From Anaerococcus ihuae (GTDB taxonomy: Bacteria > Bacillota > Clostridia > Tissierellales > Peptoniphilaceae), in the NCBI RefSeq assembly GCF_928368155.1, contig NZ_CAKMRU010000002.1:248001-312000 (forward strand): a stretch of DNA of 64,000 nt. Direction: 5' to 3'. The position numbers and the translations under genes are program-made. The notes under the pieces are model-generated. The model saw only the letters and a program-made list of their open reading frames with translations, ran no database searches and had not been told where the DNA came from. Shown one piece after another: positions 52,539 through 59,756 of the stretch (position 1 is its first letter; each line of letters opens with the position of its first letter).

Positions 52539-52610
52539 GTTTTCATCGGAATTTAAAACATGAAAACAAAATGATAAAGTATTGACAATTATTGAGATAT
52601 AAATTAAAAT
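52539..52610 (+). promoter_or_regulatory. Promoter and dyad upstream of the secondary alcohol dehydrogenase
   Basis: -35 TTGACA (52582-52587) and -10 TAAAAT (52605-52610) have a 17-base spacer. Just upstream is a perfect dyad GTTTTCAT (52539-52546) / ATGAAAAC (52560-52567) with a 13-base spacer, and before it ACTAAT/ATTAGT (52512-52527). The dyad position (ending 14 bases before the -35) suits an activator. The binding protein is unknown. Confidence 0.6.
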
Positions 52611-52663
52611 TAAAGCGTAGTAAAACAAAAATTTTTAAAAAAATAAAAAATAAGGAGGACTCT

Positions 52664-53740
52664 ATGAAAGGGTTTGCGATGTTAGGAATTGGTAAGACAG
52701 GTTGGATTGAAAAACCGGAACCAGAAATGGGACCATTAGATGCTCTTGTTAAACCAATAGCTTTAGCTCCATGTAGTTCAGATATTCACACAGTTTGGGA
52801 AGGAGCTATCGGAGATAGACACAATATGATTTTAGGCCATGAAGCTGCAGGAGAAATTGTAAAAGTTGGAGAATTAGTTAAAGATTTTAAACCTGGTGAT
52901 AGGGTTTTAGTTCCAGCTATTACTCCAGATTGGTCATCTCTTGAAAGTCAAGCAGGATTTCCAATGCATTCAGGCGGAATGCTTGCTGGATGGAAATTTT
53001 CAAACTTTAAAGACGGTGTATTTGGTGAAGTTTTCCATGTAAATGATGCTGATGCTAACCTTGCTTTAATTCCTGAAGGAGTAGATCCAGTTTTGGCTCC
53101 AATGTTATCAGACATGGTTACAACAGGATTCCACGGAGTTGAACAAGCAGACGTTCAATTTGGTGATGAAGTTTTGGTAATTGGAATTGGACCAGTTGGT
53201 TTGATGTCAGTTGCAGGAGCTAACCTAAGAGGAGCAAGTAGAATTTATGCAGTAGGAACTCGTCCAAACTGTGTAGAAGCTGCTAAATTTTATGGAGCAA
53301 CAGATATAATTTCCTACAAAGACGGATCAATTTCTGAACAAGTTCTAGAACTTACAAATGGTAAGGGAGTTGATAGAGTTATAATTGCTGGTGGAACAGT
53401 TGATACATTTGAAGAAGCAATCAAGGCTATGAAACCAGGTGCAAAAATTGGTAATGTAAACTACCTTGATGGTGGAGATTATATTAAAATTCCTAGAGTT
53501 GAATGGGGAGTTGGAATGGGCCACAAGGCAATTAACGGAGGCCTAACACCAGGTGGAAGACTCAGAATGGAAAAACTAGCTAAACTTGTTTCTTGTGGAA
53601 AATTAGATCTTTCAAAACTTGTTACCCATAAATTTAACGGATTTGAAAAAGTTGAAGAAGCTTTATACTTGATGAAAGATAAACCAAAAGATTTAATTAA
53701 ACCAGTAGTAATAGTAGCAGAAGATTTAATGGAAGATTAG
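52664..53740 (+). CDS. NADP-dependent secondary (isopropanol-type) alcohol dehydrogenase
   Basis: A 358-residue zinc medium-chain dehydrogenase very similar, from memory, to the enzymes of Clostridium beijerinckii and Thermoanaerobacter brockii: it begins MKGFAMLGIGKTGWIEK and contains SSDIHTVWEGAIGDRHNMILGHEAAGE. Catalytic zinc ligands are Cys37, His59 and Glu60, with the later aspartate in FHVNDADANLAL. The cofactor loop is VIGIGPVGLMSVAG with GTRPNCVEAAKFYG, the NADP-type segment. The four-cysteine structural zinc lobe is absent, as in this subfamily. It interconverts ketones and secondary alcohols. The ATG at 52664 follows AAGGAGG; its stop directly abuts the next gene. Confidence 0.94.
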   Translation: MKGFAMLGIGKTGWIEKPEPEMGPLDALVKPIALAPCSSDIHTVWEGAIGDRHNMILGHEAAGEIVKVGELVKDFKPGDRVLVPAITPDWSSLESQAGFPMHSGGMLAGWKFSNFKDGVFGEVFHVNDADANLALIPEGVDPVLAPMLSDMVTTGFHGVEQADVQFGDEVLVIGIGPVGLMSVAGANLRGASRIYAVGTRPNCVEAAKFYGATDIISYKDGSISEQVLELTNGKGVDRVIIAGGTVDTFEEAIKAMKPGAKIGNVNYLDGGDYIKIPRVEWGVGMGHKAINGGLTPGGRLRMEKLAKLVSCGKLDLSKLVTHKFNGFEKVEEALYLMKDKPKDLIKPVVIVAEDLMED

Positions 53741-54622
53741 ATGAAAATAATAATAGTATCAGGATTTTTGGGAAGTGGAAAAACAACCTTTATAGAAAAA
53801 TTGTCAAAAAAATTGGATGATGCAGTAATTTTAGAAAATGATTATGCCAAGGCAAATGTAGATAAGGATTTATTAAAAAATACTGGAAAAGAAATTTTGT
53901 CCTTGGAAGAAGGCTGCATTTGTTGTTCAAAACAAAAAGATTTTGCAACGACAGTTATGAGCATAGAAAATACAATAAATCCAGAATATTTGATAATAGA
54001 GCCAACAGGTTTGGGCTATCTTTCTAAAATAATTGAAAATATTAGTCCAATTGAATATGAAAAAATTAAAATTTTAAAACCAATAGCCATAGTTGACTAC
54101 TATAGTATCGATAAGATTATGGGAGAATATAAAGAGCTTTTCCTAGATCAAATCCAAAATTCATCCTATATACTATTATCAAAAACTGAAAATATAAGTA
54201 CAGAAAAAATCGAAAAAGAAGTAAAAAAACTTGAAAACTTAACAAAAGCAAAAGTTTTTACCACTCATTACAATGATTTTGATAAGAAAGAATGGGACTC
54301 TCTTATTGGGGAATATGATAAGGAATCTCTAATAAGAGGGGACTATAAACATTTACACCTTGATAATTTGGCATATGAAAATGTAGTTTTCAAAGATTTT
54401 AATGAACTTGGAACAAATTTCAATGCAGTTTGTCAAAATAGGTTTGGAAAATTAATCAGAGCCAAGGGTCTTGTAAATGTGGAAGATAAAAAAGTCAAGG
54501 TAGATGTTGTCGATAATAAATTTTCAGTAGAAAAATACGAAGGAGAATCTTTTACAAATTCTTTGATATTTATTGGGGAAAATCTAGAAGAAAAATCTTT
54601 TGATATACTTTTTAAAAAATAA
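53741..54622 (+). CDS. G3E (COG0523/CobW-like) GTPase, putative zinc metallochaperone
   Basis: A 293-residue G3E-family GTPase. Walker A is GFLGSGKTT (8-16), the metal-binding CICC (59-62) lies in LSLEEGCICCSKQKD, and EPTGLGYLSK is the switch/Walker B region; a CobW C-terminal domain follows. COG0523 proteins deliver zinc or other metals to client enzymes with energy from GTP. The gene begins on the base after the stop of a zinc alcohol dehydrogenase with no independent ribosome binding site visible, so co-translation is likely, and that dehydrogenase is the natural candidate client. Metal and client are inferences. Confidence 0.87.
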   Translation: MKIIIVSGFLGSGKTTFIEKLSKKLDDAVILENDYAKANVDKDLLKNTGKEILSLEEGCICCSKQKDFATTVMSIENTINPEYLIIEPTGLGYLSKIIENISPIEYEKIKILKPIAIVDYYSIDKIMGEYKELFLDQIQNSSYILLSKTENISTEKIEKEVKKLENLTKAKVFTTHYNDFDKKEWDSLIGEYDKESLIRGDYKHLHLDNLAYENVVFKDFNELGTNFNAVCQNRFGKLIRAKGLVNVEDKKVKVDVVDNKFSVEKYEGESFTNSLIFIGENLEEKSFDILFKK

Positions 54623-54627
54623 TTAAA

Positions 54628-54830
54628 AGAAGCCCAAAGGCTTCTCAGACTGTTGACAAAGTAAAAAATTTCCCATTTCGACCGAGTGCAACGAGCGGAG
54701 AAATCTCATGAGATCTCTCCATGCGTTCGTTTCACTCACTTAGTCGAGATGGGTTTTAGCGTAATTTTATTTTTTGAATTACTAAACTGATATTGTCTAC
54801 AAACTGAGAAACTTAAGGGCTTCTTTTTTT
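54628..54830 (+). repeat. Palindromic repeat element 7 nested inside a terminator-like hairpin
   Basis: Core element 54669-54757: arms CCCATTTCGAC and GTCGAGATGGG, inner GGAGAAATCTC/GAGATCTCTCC, spacer ATGCGTTCGTTTCACT. It is enclosed by longer inverted repeats: AGAAGCCC (54628-54635) with GGGCTTCT (54817-54824), TTCTCAG (54642-54648) with CTGAGAA (54804-54810), and GTTGACAA (54652-54659) with TTGTCTAC (54793-54800), followed by T (54824-54830). The whole could fold as one terminator for the metallochaperone operon. Confidence 0.75.
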
Positions 54831-54883
54831 GTGAAAATTTTCAAAAACTAAAAAATCTATTATAATAATTTTAAGGAGTTATT

Positions 54884-55552
54884 ATGGATATATTTATTGT
54901 TGAGGATGATAAAAAAATTTGTGAGGAGCTTTGTTTTCAGCTTGAGCTTTTGGGATATAAGTGTTTTGTTCCAGATGATTTTTCTAATATTTTGGATGAA
55001 TTTAAAAAAAGAAATTACAAGCTTGTTTTGATGGATTTGAAACTTCCTTTTGAAAATGGATTTTATTGGTGTGAGAAAATTAGGAAAATTTCAAATCTTC
55101 CTATAATTTTTCTAACAAGTGCGGCTGATGATATAAATTTAATTAATGCCATAAATTATGGGGCGGATGATTTTATTGCAAAGCCTTTTTCTATGCAGGT
55201 TTTAAATATGAAAATCAAGGCCCTTCTTAGAAGAACTTATGATTTTTCTGGGAAAAATTTAGACCTTTCTTATAAAAATATTTCTTTGATTAAAGATAAG
55301 ATGATTTTAAAAATTAATGATAAAGAAATAAATCTTTCTAAAAATGAATTTTTGATTTTGGAAATTCTTATGGAAAATCCTCAAAAAATTATTTCAAGAG
55401 AGGCTATAATGGATAAACTGTGGGCGACAGATTCTTTTATTGATGATAATACTTTGACTGTAAACATCAACAGGCTTAGGAAAAAATTAAAAAATCTGGG
55501 TTTAGATGATTTTATTCAAACAAAAAAAGGAGTGGGATATTTTATAAAATGA
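54884..55552 (+). CDS. BceR-type response regulator
   Basis: A 222-residue OmpR-family regulator. The receiver domain has the acidic pocket EDD (7-9), phosphorylated Asp51 in LVLMDLKLP, and the switch residues LTSAADD and AKPF; the C-terminal winged helix ends TLTVNINRLRKKLKNLGLDDFIQTKKGVGYFI. It overlaps its kinase gene by four bases (ATGA). The two-component pair followed by a BceAB transporter is the standard peptide-antibiotic sensing and detoxification module of Firmicutes. Confidence 0.93.
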   Translation: MDIFIVEDDKKICEELCFQLELLGYKCFVPDDFSNILDEFKKRNYKLVLMDLKLPFENGFYWCEKIRKISNLPIIFLTSAADDINLINAINYGADDFIAKPFSMQVLNMKIKALLRRTYDFSGKNLDLSYKNISLIKDKMILKINDKEINLSKNEFLILEILMENPQKIISREAIMDKLWATDSFIDDNTLTVNINRLRKKLKNLGLDDFIQTKKGVGYFIK

Positions 55553-56493
55553 AAAATTTGAAATTGTTTTTTAGCATTAATAGGGCATATATTTTATCAT
55601 TTTTAATTTTTTCCTCCCTATCCTTTCTTTTCTCTTTTGCTTTTTCTATAGATTTTAGGGTGTTTTTCTACTGTCTTATAATTTTATTTTTTATAATTTT
55701 ATCTATAGGAATTTTTAGGTTTTTTAAGGTAAAAAAATGTTTAGAAAAAAATTCCTTTTCTTATTTTGAGAAAAATATTTATGAAAAACATTTGAAAGAA
55801 ATTTTTCAAAGAAAGGAAAAAGAAATAGAAGAACTTAAGATATCAAGCAAATTAAGGCAAAATGATTTGGAAAATCTTTTGACAATTTGGGCTCATCAAA
55901 TAAAAACTCCCCTTTCAAGTATTTCTTTGATTAGTGAAAGGGAAGAAAATTATGATATAAAAAGAGAGCTAATAAGAATTGATGATTATATTGCATCAAT
56001 TTTGTCCTTTATAAAATTGGGTCAGGACAGTCTGGATTATTCTTTTAAATCTTTTTCTATTGAAAAGCTTATTAAAGATATTGTAAAAAGATATAGGAGT
56101 TTTTTTATCCATAAAAACTTAAAATTAATTCTTGATATAGAAGATGAAAATATAGTTTCAGATCCAAAATGGTTGGGACTTGTCCTTGAGCAGGTTTTGT
56201 TTAATTCTATAAAATACACAGATAGGGGCTTTATCAAAATTTCCTACATTGATTCTATCTTAAAAATTGAAGATTCTGGAATTGGTATAAAAGCTAGTGA
56301 TTTGAAAAATATTAATAAATTTGGTTTTAGTGGAGATAGTGATAAAAGAGATGCTAATTCAACAGGCATAGGACTTTTTTTGGTAAATGATATATTAAAA
56401 AAACTTGGATATGCTTATAAAATTGATTCTAAAGAAAAAAATGGAACTATATTTTCATTAAATTTGAAAAAATCTGATATTATTGAAAATTAA
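55549..56493 (+). CDS. BceS-type intramembrane-sensing histidine kinase
   Basis: A 314-residue histidine kinase with two N-terminal membrane helices (about 12-33 and 37-56) and almost no extracellular loop, the mark of intramembrane-sensing kinases that read the flux state of their ABC transporter. The H-box is LTIWAHQIKTPLSSIS with His116; the ATP-binding domain has EQVLFNSIKYTD, EDSGIGIKASDL and NSTGIGLFLVNDILKKLG. The kinase phosphorylates the regulator encoded just upstream. Length and topology are normal for the family. Confidence 0.93.
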   Translation: MKNLKLFFSINRAYILSFLIFSSLSFLFSFAFSIDFRVFFYCLIILFFIILSIGIFRFFKVKKCLEKNSFSYFEKNIYEKHLKEIFQRKEKEIEELKISSKLRQNDLENLLTIWAHQIKTPLSSISLISEREENYDIKRELIRIDDYIASILSFIKLGQDSLDYSFKSFSIEKLIKDIVKRYRSFFIHKNLKLILDIEDENIVSDPKWLGLVLEQVLFNSIKYTDRGFIKISYIDSILKIEDSGIGIKASDLKNINKFGFSGDSDKRDANSTGIGLFLVNDILKKLGYAYKIDSKEKNGTIFSLNLKKSDIIEN

Positions 56494-56567
56494 TTGGGGT
56501 TCTATAATTCAAATCAATATAAATCAGTTTTGAATTTATTAATTATTTAAAAATTAAATTGAGATAC

Positions 56568-56868
56568 AACCCATCTCGAGCGCAGTCGAGAGATCTCAAG
56601 AGATTTCTCCATGCGTTCGTTTCACTTACACTAAAACTCGTTTGCTTCGCAAACTTTTTTGTGCTTATGAAAACTCATTTGCTTTGCAAATTTTTTCCGT
56701 GCTTTCGCACTAGTTTTCAGGATTTATAACCGAAATCAACGGTTATAAATCTGCACTTAGTTTTAGGGATTATTGTGCCAAATCAAGGCACAATAATCTA
56801 GTCGAGATGGGTTCTAGCATAATTTTATTTTTAAAATTTTAATAAATAATTAAACTAACTTTGTCTAC
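56568..56868. repeat. Palindromic repeat element 8 with five nested hairpins
   Basis: This fills most of the 497-base gap before the ABC transporter. Outer arms are CCCATCTCGAG (56570-56580) and GTCGAGATGGGTT (56801-56813); inner arms GTCGAGAGATCTC (56585-56597) and GAGATTTCTCC. Between the inner and right outer arms lie GTTTGC/GCAAAC, ATTTGC/GCAAAT, GTGC/GCAC, GATTTATAACCG/CGGTTATAAATC and GATTATTGTGCC/GGCACAATAATC, the last two around loop AAATCAA. The flank TAGCATAATTTTATTTTT to TTGTCTAC (56861-56868) is shared with element 7. Confidence 0.8.
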
Positions 56869-56873
56869 GCTCT

Positions 56874-56897
56874 AAATCGGCATTTGCCGATTTTTTT
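56874..56897 (+). terminator. Intrinsic terminator after the two-component genes
   Basis: AAATCGGC (56874-56881) pairs with GCCGATTT (56886-56893) around a 4-base loop and is followed by T to 56897. It separates BceRS from the transporter operon. Confidence 0.88.
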
Positions 56898-56900
56898 AAT

Positions 56901-56939
56901 CTTACAAAATGTAAGTTTAAACGAAAAATTGTAAGTTTA
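56901..56939 (+). promoter_or_regulatory. Candidate BceR operator of the transporter operon
   Basis: Palindrome CTTACA-AAA-TGTAAG (56901-56915), then TGTAAGTTTA at 56910-56919 repeated at 56930-56939, exactly 20 bases or two helical turns apart. Bce-type regulators in Bacillus bind TNACA-N4-TGTAA sites; the spacer here is three bases, so the match is close but not exact. A -10-like TAATAT lies before the ribosome binding site AGGAGG. Position and symmetry fit activation by the response regulator. Confidence 0.6.
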
Positions 56940-56990
56940 GATTAGGGATTTTTTCTTTTATTTTTTGTAATATAAACTTAGGAGGAAGTT

Positions 56991-57764
56991 ATGAATATAT
57001 TAGAAGTTAAAAATTTAAGAAAAGTTTATAATAGTGAAGATAAAAATACAGAGGTTGTTGCCTTAAAAGATATTAATTTTGAGGTTGAAGAAGGAGAATT
57101 TGTTGCCATAATGGGCGAGAGTGGGTCTGGGAAATCTACACTTCTAAACTTGATTGCAACTTTGGATAAACAAACTTCTGGAGATGTGATTTTATCTAAT
57201 GAAAATACAAAAAATAAAAGTGACAAGGAGAGGGCGATATTTAGGAGGGAAAAATTGGGTTTTGTTTACCAAGATTTTTCGCTTTTATCATCTTTAAATA
57301 ACAGGGACAATATATTTTTGCCTTTGGTTTTATCAAATGAAAAATACAAAATTATGGAAGAAAAATTAGCTCCTATTGCAAAGGCATTGAAAATTTCTAA
57401 TCTTTTGGACAAATTTCCCTATCAAATTTCTGGAGGACAAAAACAAAGAGTTGCCGTTGCAAGATCTCTTATTACAAATCCAAAAATTTTACTTGCTGAT
57501 GAGCCAACAGGAGCTTTGGATTCAAATTCATCAATGGAGCTTTTAAATATTTTTGAAAATATAAACAAAAATGGGCAAACAATTTTAATGGTAACTCATT
57601 CGACTATGGCTGCTGCAAGGGCCTCTAGGGTTTTATTTATAAAAGATGGGAAAATTTTCTATGACCTTTATAAGGGAGATAGGACCAATGACCAAATGTA
57701 TGAAAAATTGGTTAAATCTCAAATGATGATTTTATCTGGAGGTGAGGGATTTGAACAAGCTTAA
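56991..57764 (+). CDS. BceA-type ABC transporter ATP-binding protein
   Basis: A 257-residue ABC ATPase with Walker A GESGSGKST, Q-loop VYQDFSLLSSLNNRDNI, signature ISGGQKQRVAVARSL, Walker B ILLADEPTGALD and the switch histidine VTHS. The MacB/BceA subgroup is indicated by EPTGALDSNSS and by the large-domain permease encoded next. It works with BceB to remove peptide antibiotics from lipid-linked wall precursors at the membrane. It overlaps the permease start and shares its ribosome binding site region. Confidence 0.94.
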   Translation: MNILEVKNLRKVYNSEDKNTEVVALKDINFEVEEGEFVAIMGESGSGKSTLLNLIATLDKQTSGDVILSNENTKNKSDKERAIFRREKLGFVYQDFSLLSSLNNRDNIFLPLVLSNEKYKIMEEKLAPIAKALKISNLLDKFPYQISGGQKQRVAVARSLITNPKILLADEPTGALDSNSSMELLNIFENINKNGQTILMVTHSTMAAARASRVLFIKDGKIFYDLYKGDRTNDQMYEKLVKSQMMILSGGEGFEQA

Positions 57765-59754
57765 TTTTAAAATGGCTACAAGGGGAATAAAAAATAATAA
57801 ATTTTTGTATTTTCCATACATTTTGGCATCAAGTTTTATGCTTTTTATTTTTAATCTTTTAATAGATTTAAAAAGTGAAAAATTCATTCTTGAAACTAGG
57901 GGAAGCGAAATTATAAAAACTCTTTTGGAAATGGGTTCATGGATTGTGGCTATTTTTTCTCTGATTTTTCTAGTTTATATGGCAAAAACCATTGTCAAAA
58001 ATCGCTATAAGGAATTGGGACTTTTGTATGGACTTGGCATGGACAAAAAATCTTTGAGAAAAATTTTGATTATAGAAAATTTAATTCTTGGAATTTTAAT
58101 TTTGATAATTGGAACATTTTTTACAATTCTTTTGGGACCTCTTTTTATAAATTTAGTGGCAAGAATTTTAAAAATTCAAACTCAAATCAAACTTTCTGTA
58201 AATTTTTCTAAGTTAGCTTTAGGACTTCTTGTTTTTGGAATAATCTTTATTTTAATAACTTTGATAAGTTTAAATTCAATTAGAAAAACAAATCCAATTG
58301 AGCTTTCAAAACTTTCCCAAAAAGGAGAAAGTGAACCAAAAGCGAATGTAATTTCTATGATTTTAGCCATAATTTTAATTGGCTATGGGTATTACACAGC
58401 CCTTTCAATTGATGGGGGAATATTTCAAGCTCTTCCAAAATTTTTACCAGCAAGTATAGCAGTAATAATTGGAACATATTTTTTCTTTAGGTCTCTTGTG
58501 ATTTGGATTTTAAAACTTTTTAGAAAAAATAAAAAAATTTATTATAAGGGCACAAATATGACCTTTATAGGAGAACTTATCAAAAGAAGCAAGGAATCTG
58601 CCATGGCACTTTCATCAATTACCATTATTTCTTCACTTTTTCTTTTGAGTTTTGTTGTTATGAGTGCCATGTTTGTTGGGAAAAATGATCTATTAGATAG
58701 GATTGCTCCAAGTGATTTTTTGATCCAATACCAAGAAAATGATAAGAAAAGTGAAAAATATACAAAAAATTTACTTGAAAAAAATATAGGAAAAGAAAAA
58801 ATAAAAAATCTTGGAGAATTTAAAAGAAAAGGTCTTGTAGTTAGTGAAAAATCACCTGGAAAATTTTCTATACTAGAAGATGATGATTTAAGAAAAACAA
58901 TAATGGATGATAAAACAAAAATTATATCCATAACAGATATAAAATCATTTAATAAAGCAAATAAGACAAATATTTCTCTTAAAAAGGATGAAGCTATAGT
59001 CTTTGATTCAAAAGCAAAAAAATACGATGAAATTTCTATAGAAAATCAAAATTTGAAAGTAAAAGAAAATGCAAAAAATACATCCTATGTCTTGATGGAT
59101 CCTACAACAAGTCTTTTTCATAATATTGTCCTAGTTGTAGATGATTTTGATAAATTTTCAAAAAAAATATCTGATGGTGAAAATATTAAGACTTTCCCAA
59201 GTGTGTCGGGAATATATTTTGACTTAAAAGAAAAAAATCAAAAAAATATTGATGAAATAGGAAATATTTTAAATAAAAATCTAGCAAATAAAAAAGAATT
59301 CGAGGATAAAATCTTTGTAAAAAATTCAATAGAAAATAGGATGGAATTTGACAAAATCCACACAGGAGCCTACATTGTTGTTCTTATTTTAGCCCTAGTA
59401 TTTTTAATCTCAACCATAATTGTAATTTATTACAAACAAGCTGCAGAAGGTCTTGAAGATGGAAGAAATATAAAGATTCTACAAAAAGTTGGAATGAGTA
59501 ATAAAGAAATAAAAAAATCAGTTAAAAAACAAAACCATTTCACGTTTTTTGGTCCTTTAATAATTTCAATAATCCATATTCTAATCGCATCAAAACTTGC
59601 CTTTGGCATGATTCAAATGTTTGCCATGCTTGAGCTTAGAAAATTTATAGAAATAGAGGCGATTTGTATAATAATTTTCTCATTAATTTATATAATGATA
59701 TTTAGAATAACTCTTCCAATATATTTTGAGATGGGAAAATTAAATAAGGAGTAA
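57751..59754 (+). CDS. BceB-type FtsX-family permease
   Basis: A 667-residue permease with about ten membrane helices arranged 1+3 (first 190 residues), further helices near 205-290, and a large extracellular domain (about 315-530) between the seventh and eighth helices, the hallmark of BceB sensors/detoxifiers; the final helices carry FtsX-like sequences (KQAAEGLEDGRNIKILQKVGMSNKEIKKSV). I chose TTG at 57751: GGAGG (57738-57742) lies eight bases upstream, whereas the in-frame GTG at 57742 overlaps that site. It ends two bases before the esterase-like gene, so all three form one operon. Confidence 0.92.
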   Translation: MNKLNFKMATRGIKNNKFLYFPYILASSFMLFIFNLLIDLKSEKFILETRGSEIIKTLLEMGSWIVAIFSLIFLVYMAKTIVKNRYKELGLLYGLGMDKKSLRKILIIENLILGILILIIGTFFTILLGPLFINLVARILKIQTQIKLSVNFSKLALGLLVFGIIFILITLISLNSIRKTNPIELSKLSQKGESEPKANVISMILAIILIGYGYYTALSIDGGIFQALPKFLPASIAVIIGTYFFFRSLVIWILKLFRKNKKIYYKGTNMTFIGELIKRSKESAMALSSITIISSLFLLSFVVMSAMFVGKNDLLDRIAPSDFLIQYQENDKKSEKYTKNLLEKNIGKEKIKNLGEFKRKGLVVSEKSPGKFSILEDDDLRKTIMDDKTKIISITDIKSFNKANKTNISLKKDEAIVFDSKAKKYDEISIENQNLKVKENAKNTSYVLMDPTTSLFHNIVLVVDDFDKFSKKISDGENIKTFPSVSGIYFDLKEKNQKNIDEIGNILNKNLANKKEFEDKIFVKNSIENRMEFDKIHTGAYIVVLILALVFLISTIIVIYYKQAAEGLEDGRNIKILQKVGMSNKEIKKSVKKQNHFTFFGPLIISIIHILIASKLAFGMIQMFAMLELRKFIEIEAICIIIFSLIYIMIFRITLPIYFEMGKLNKE

Positions 59755-59756
59755 AA

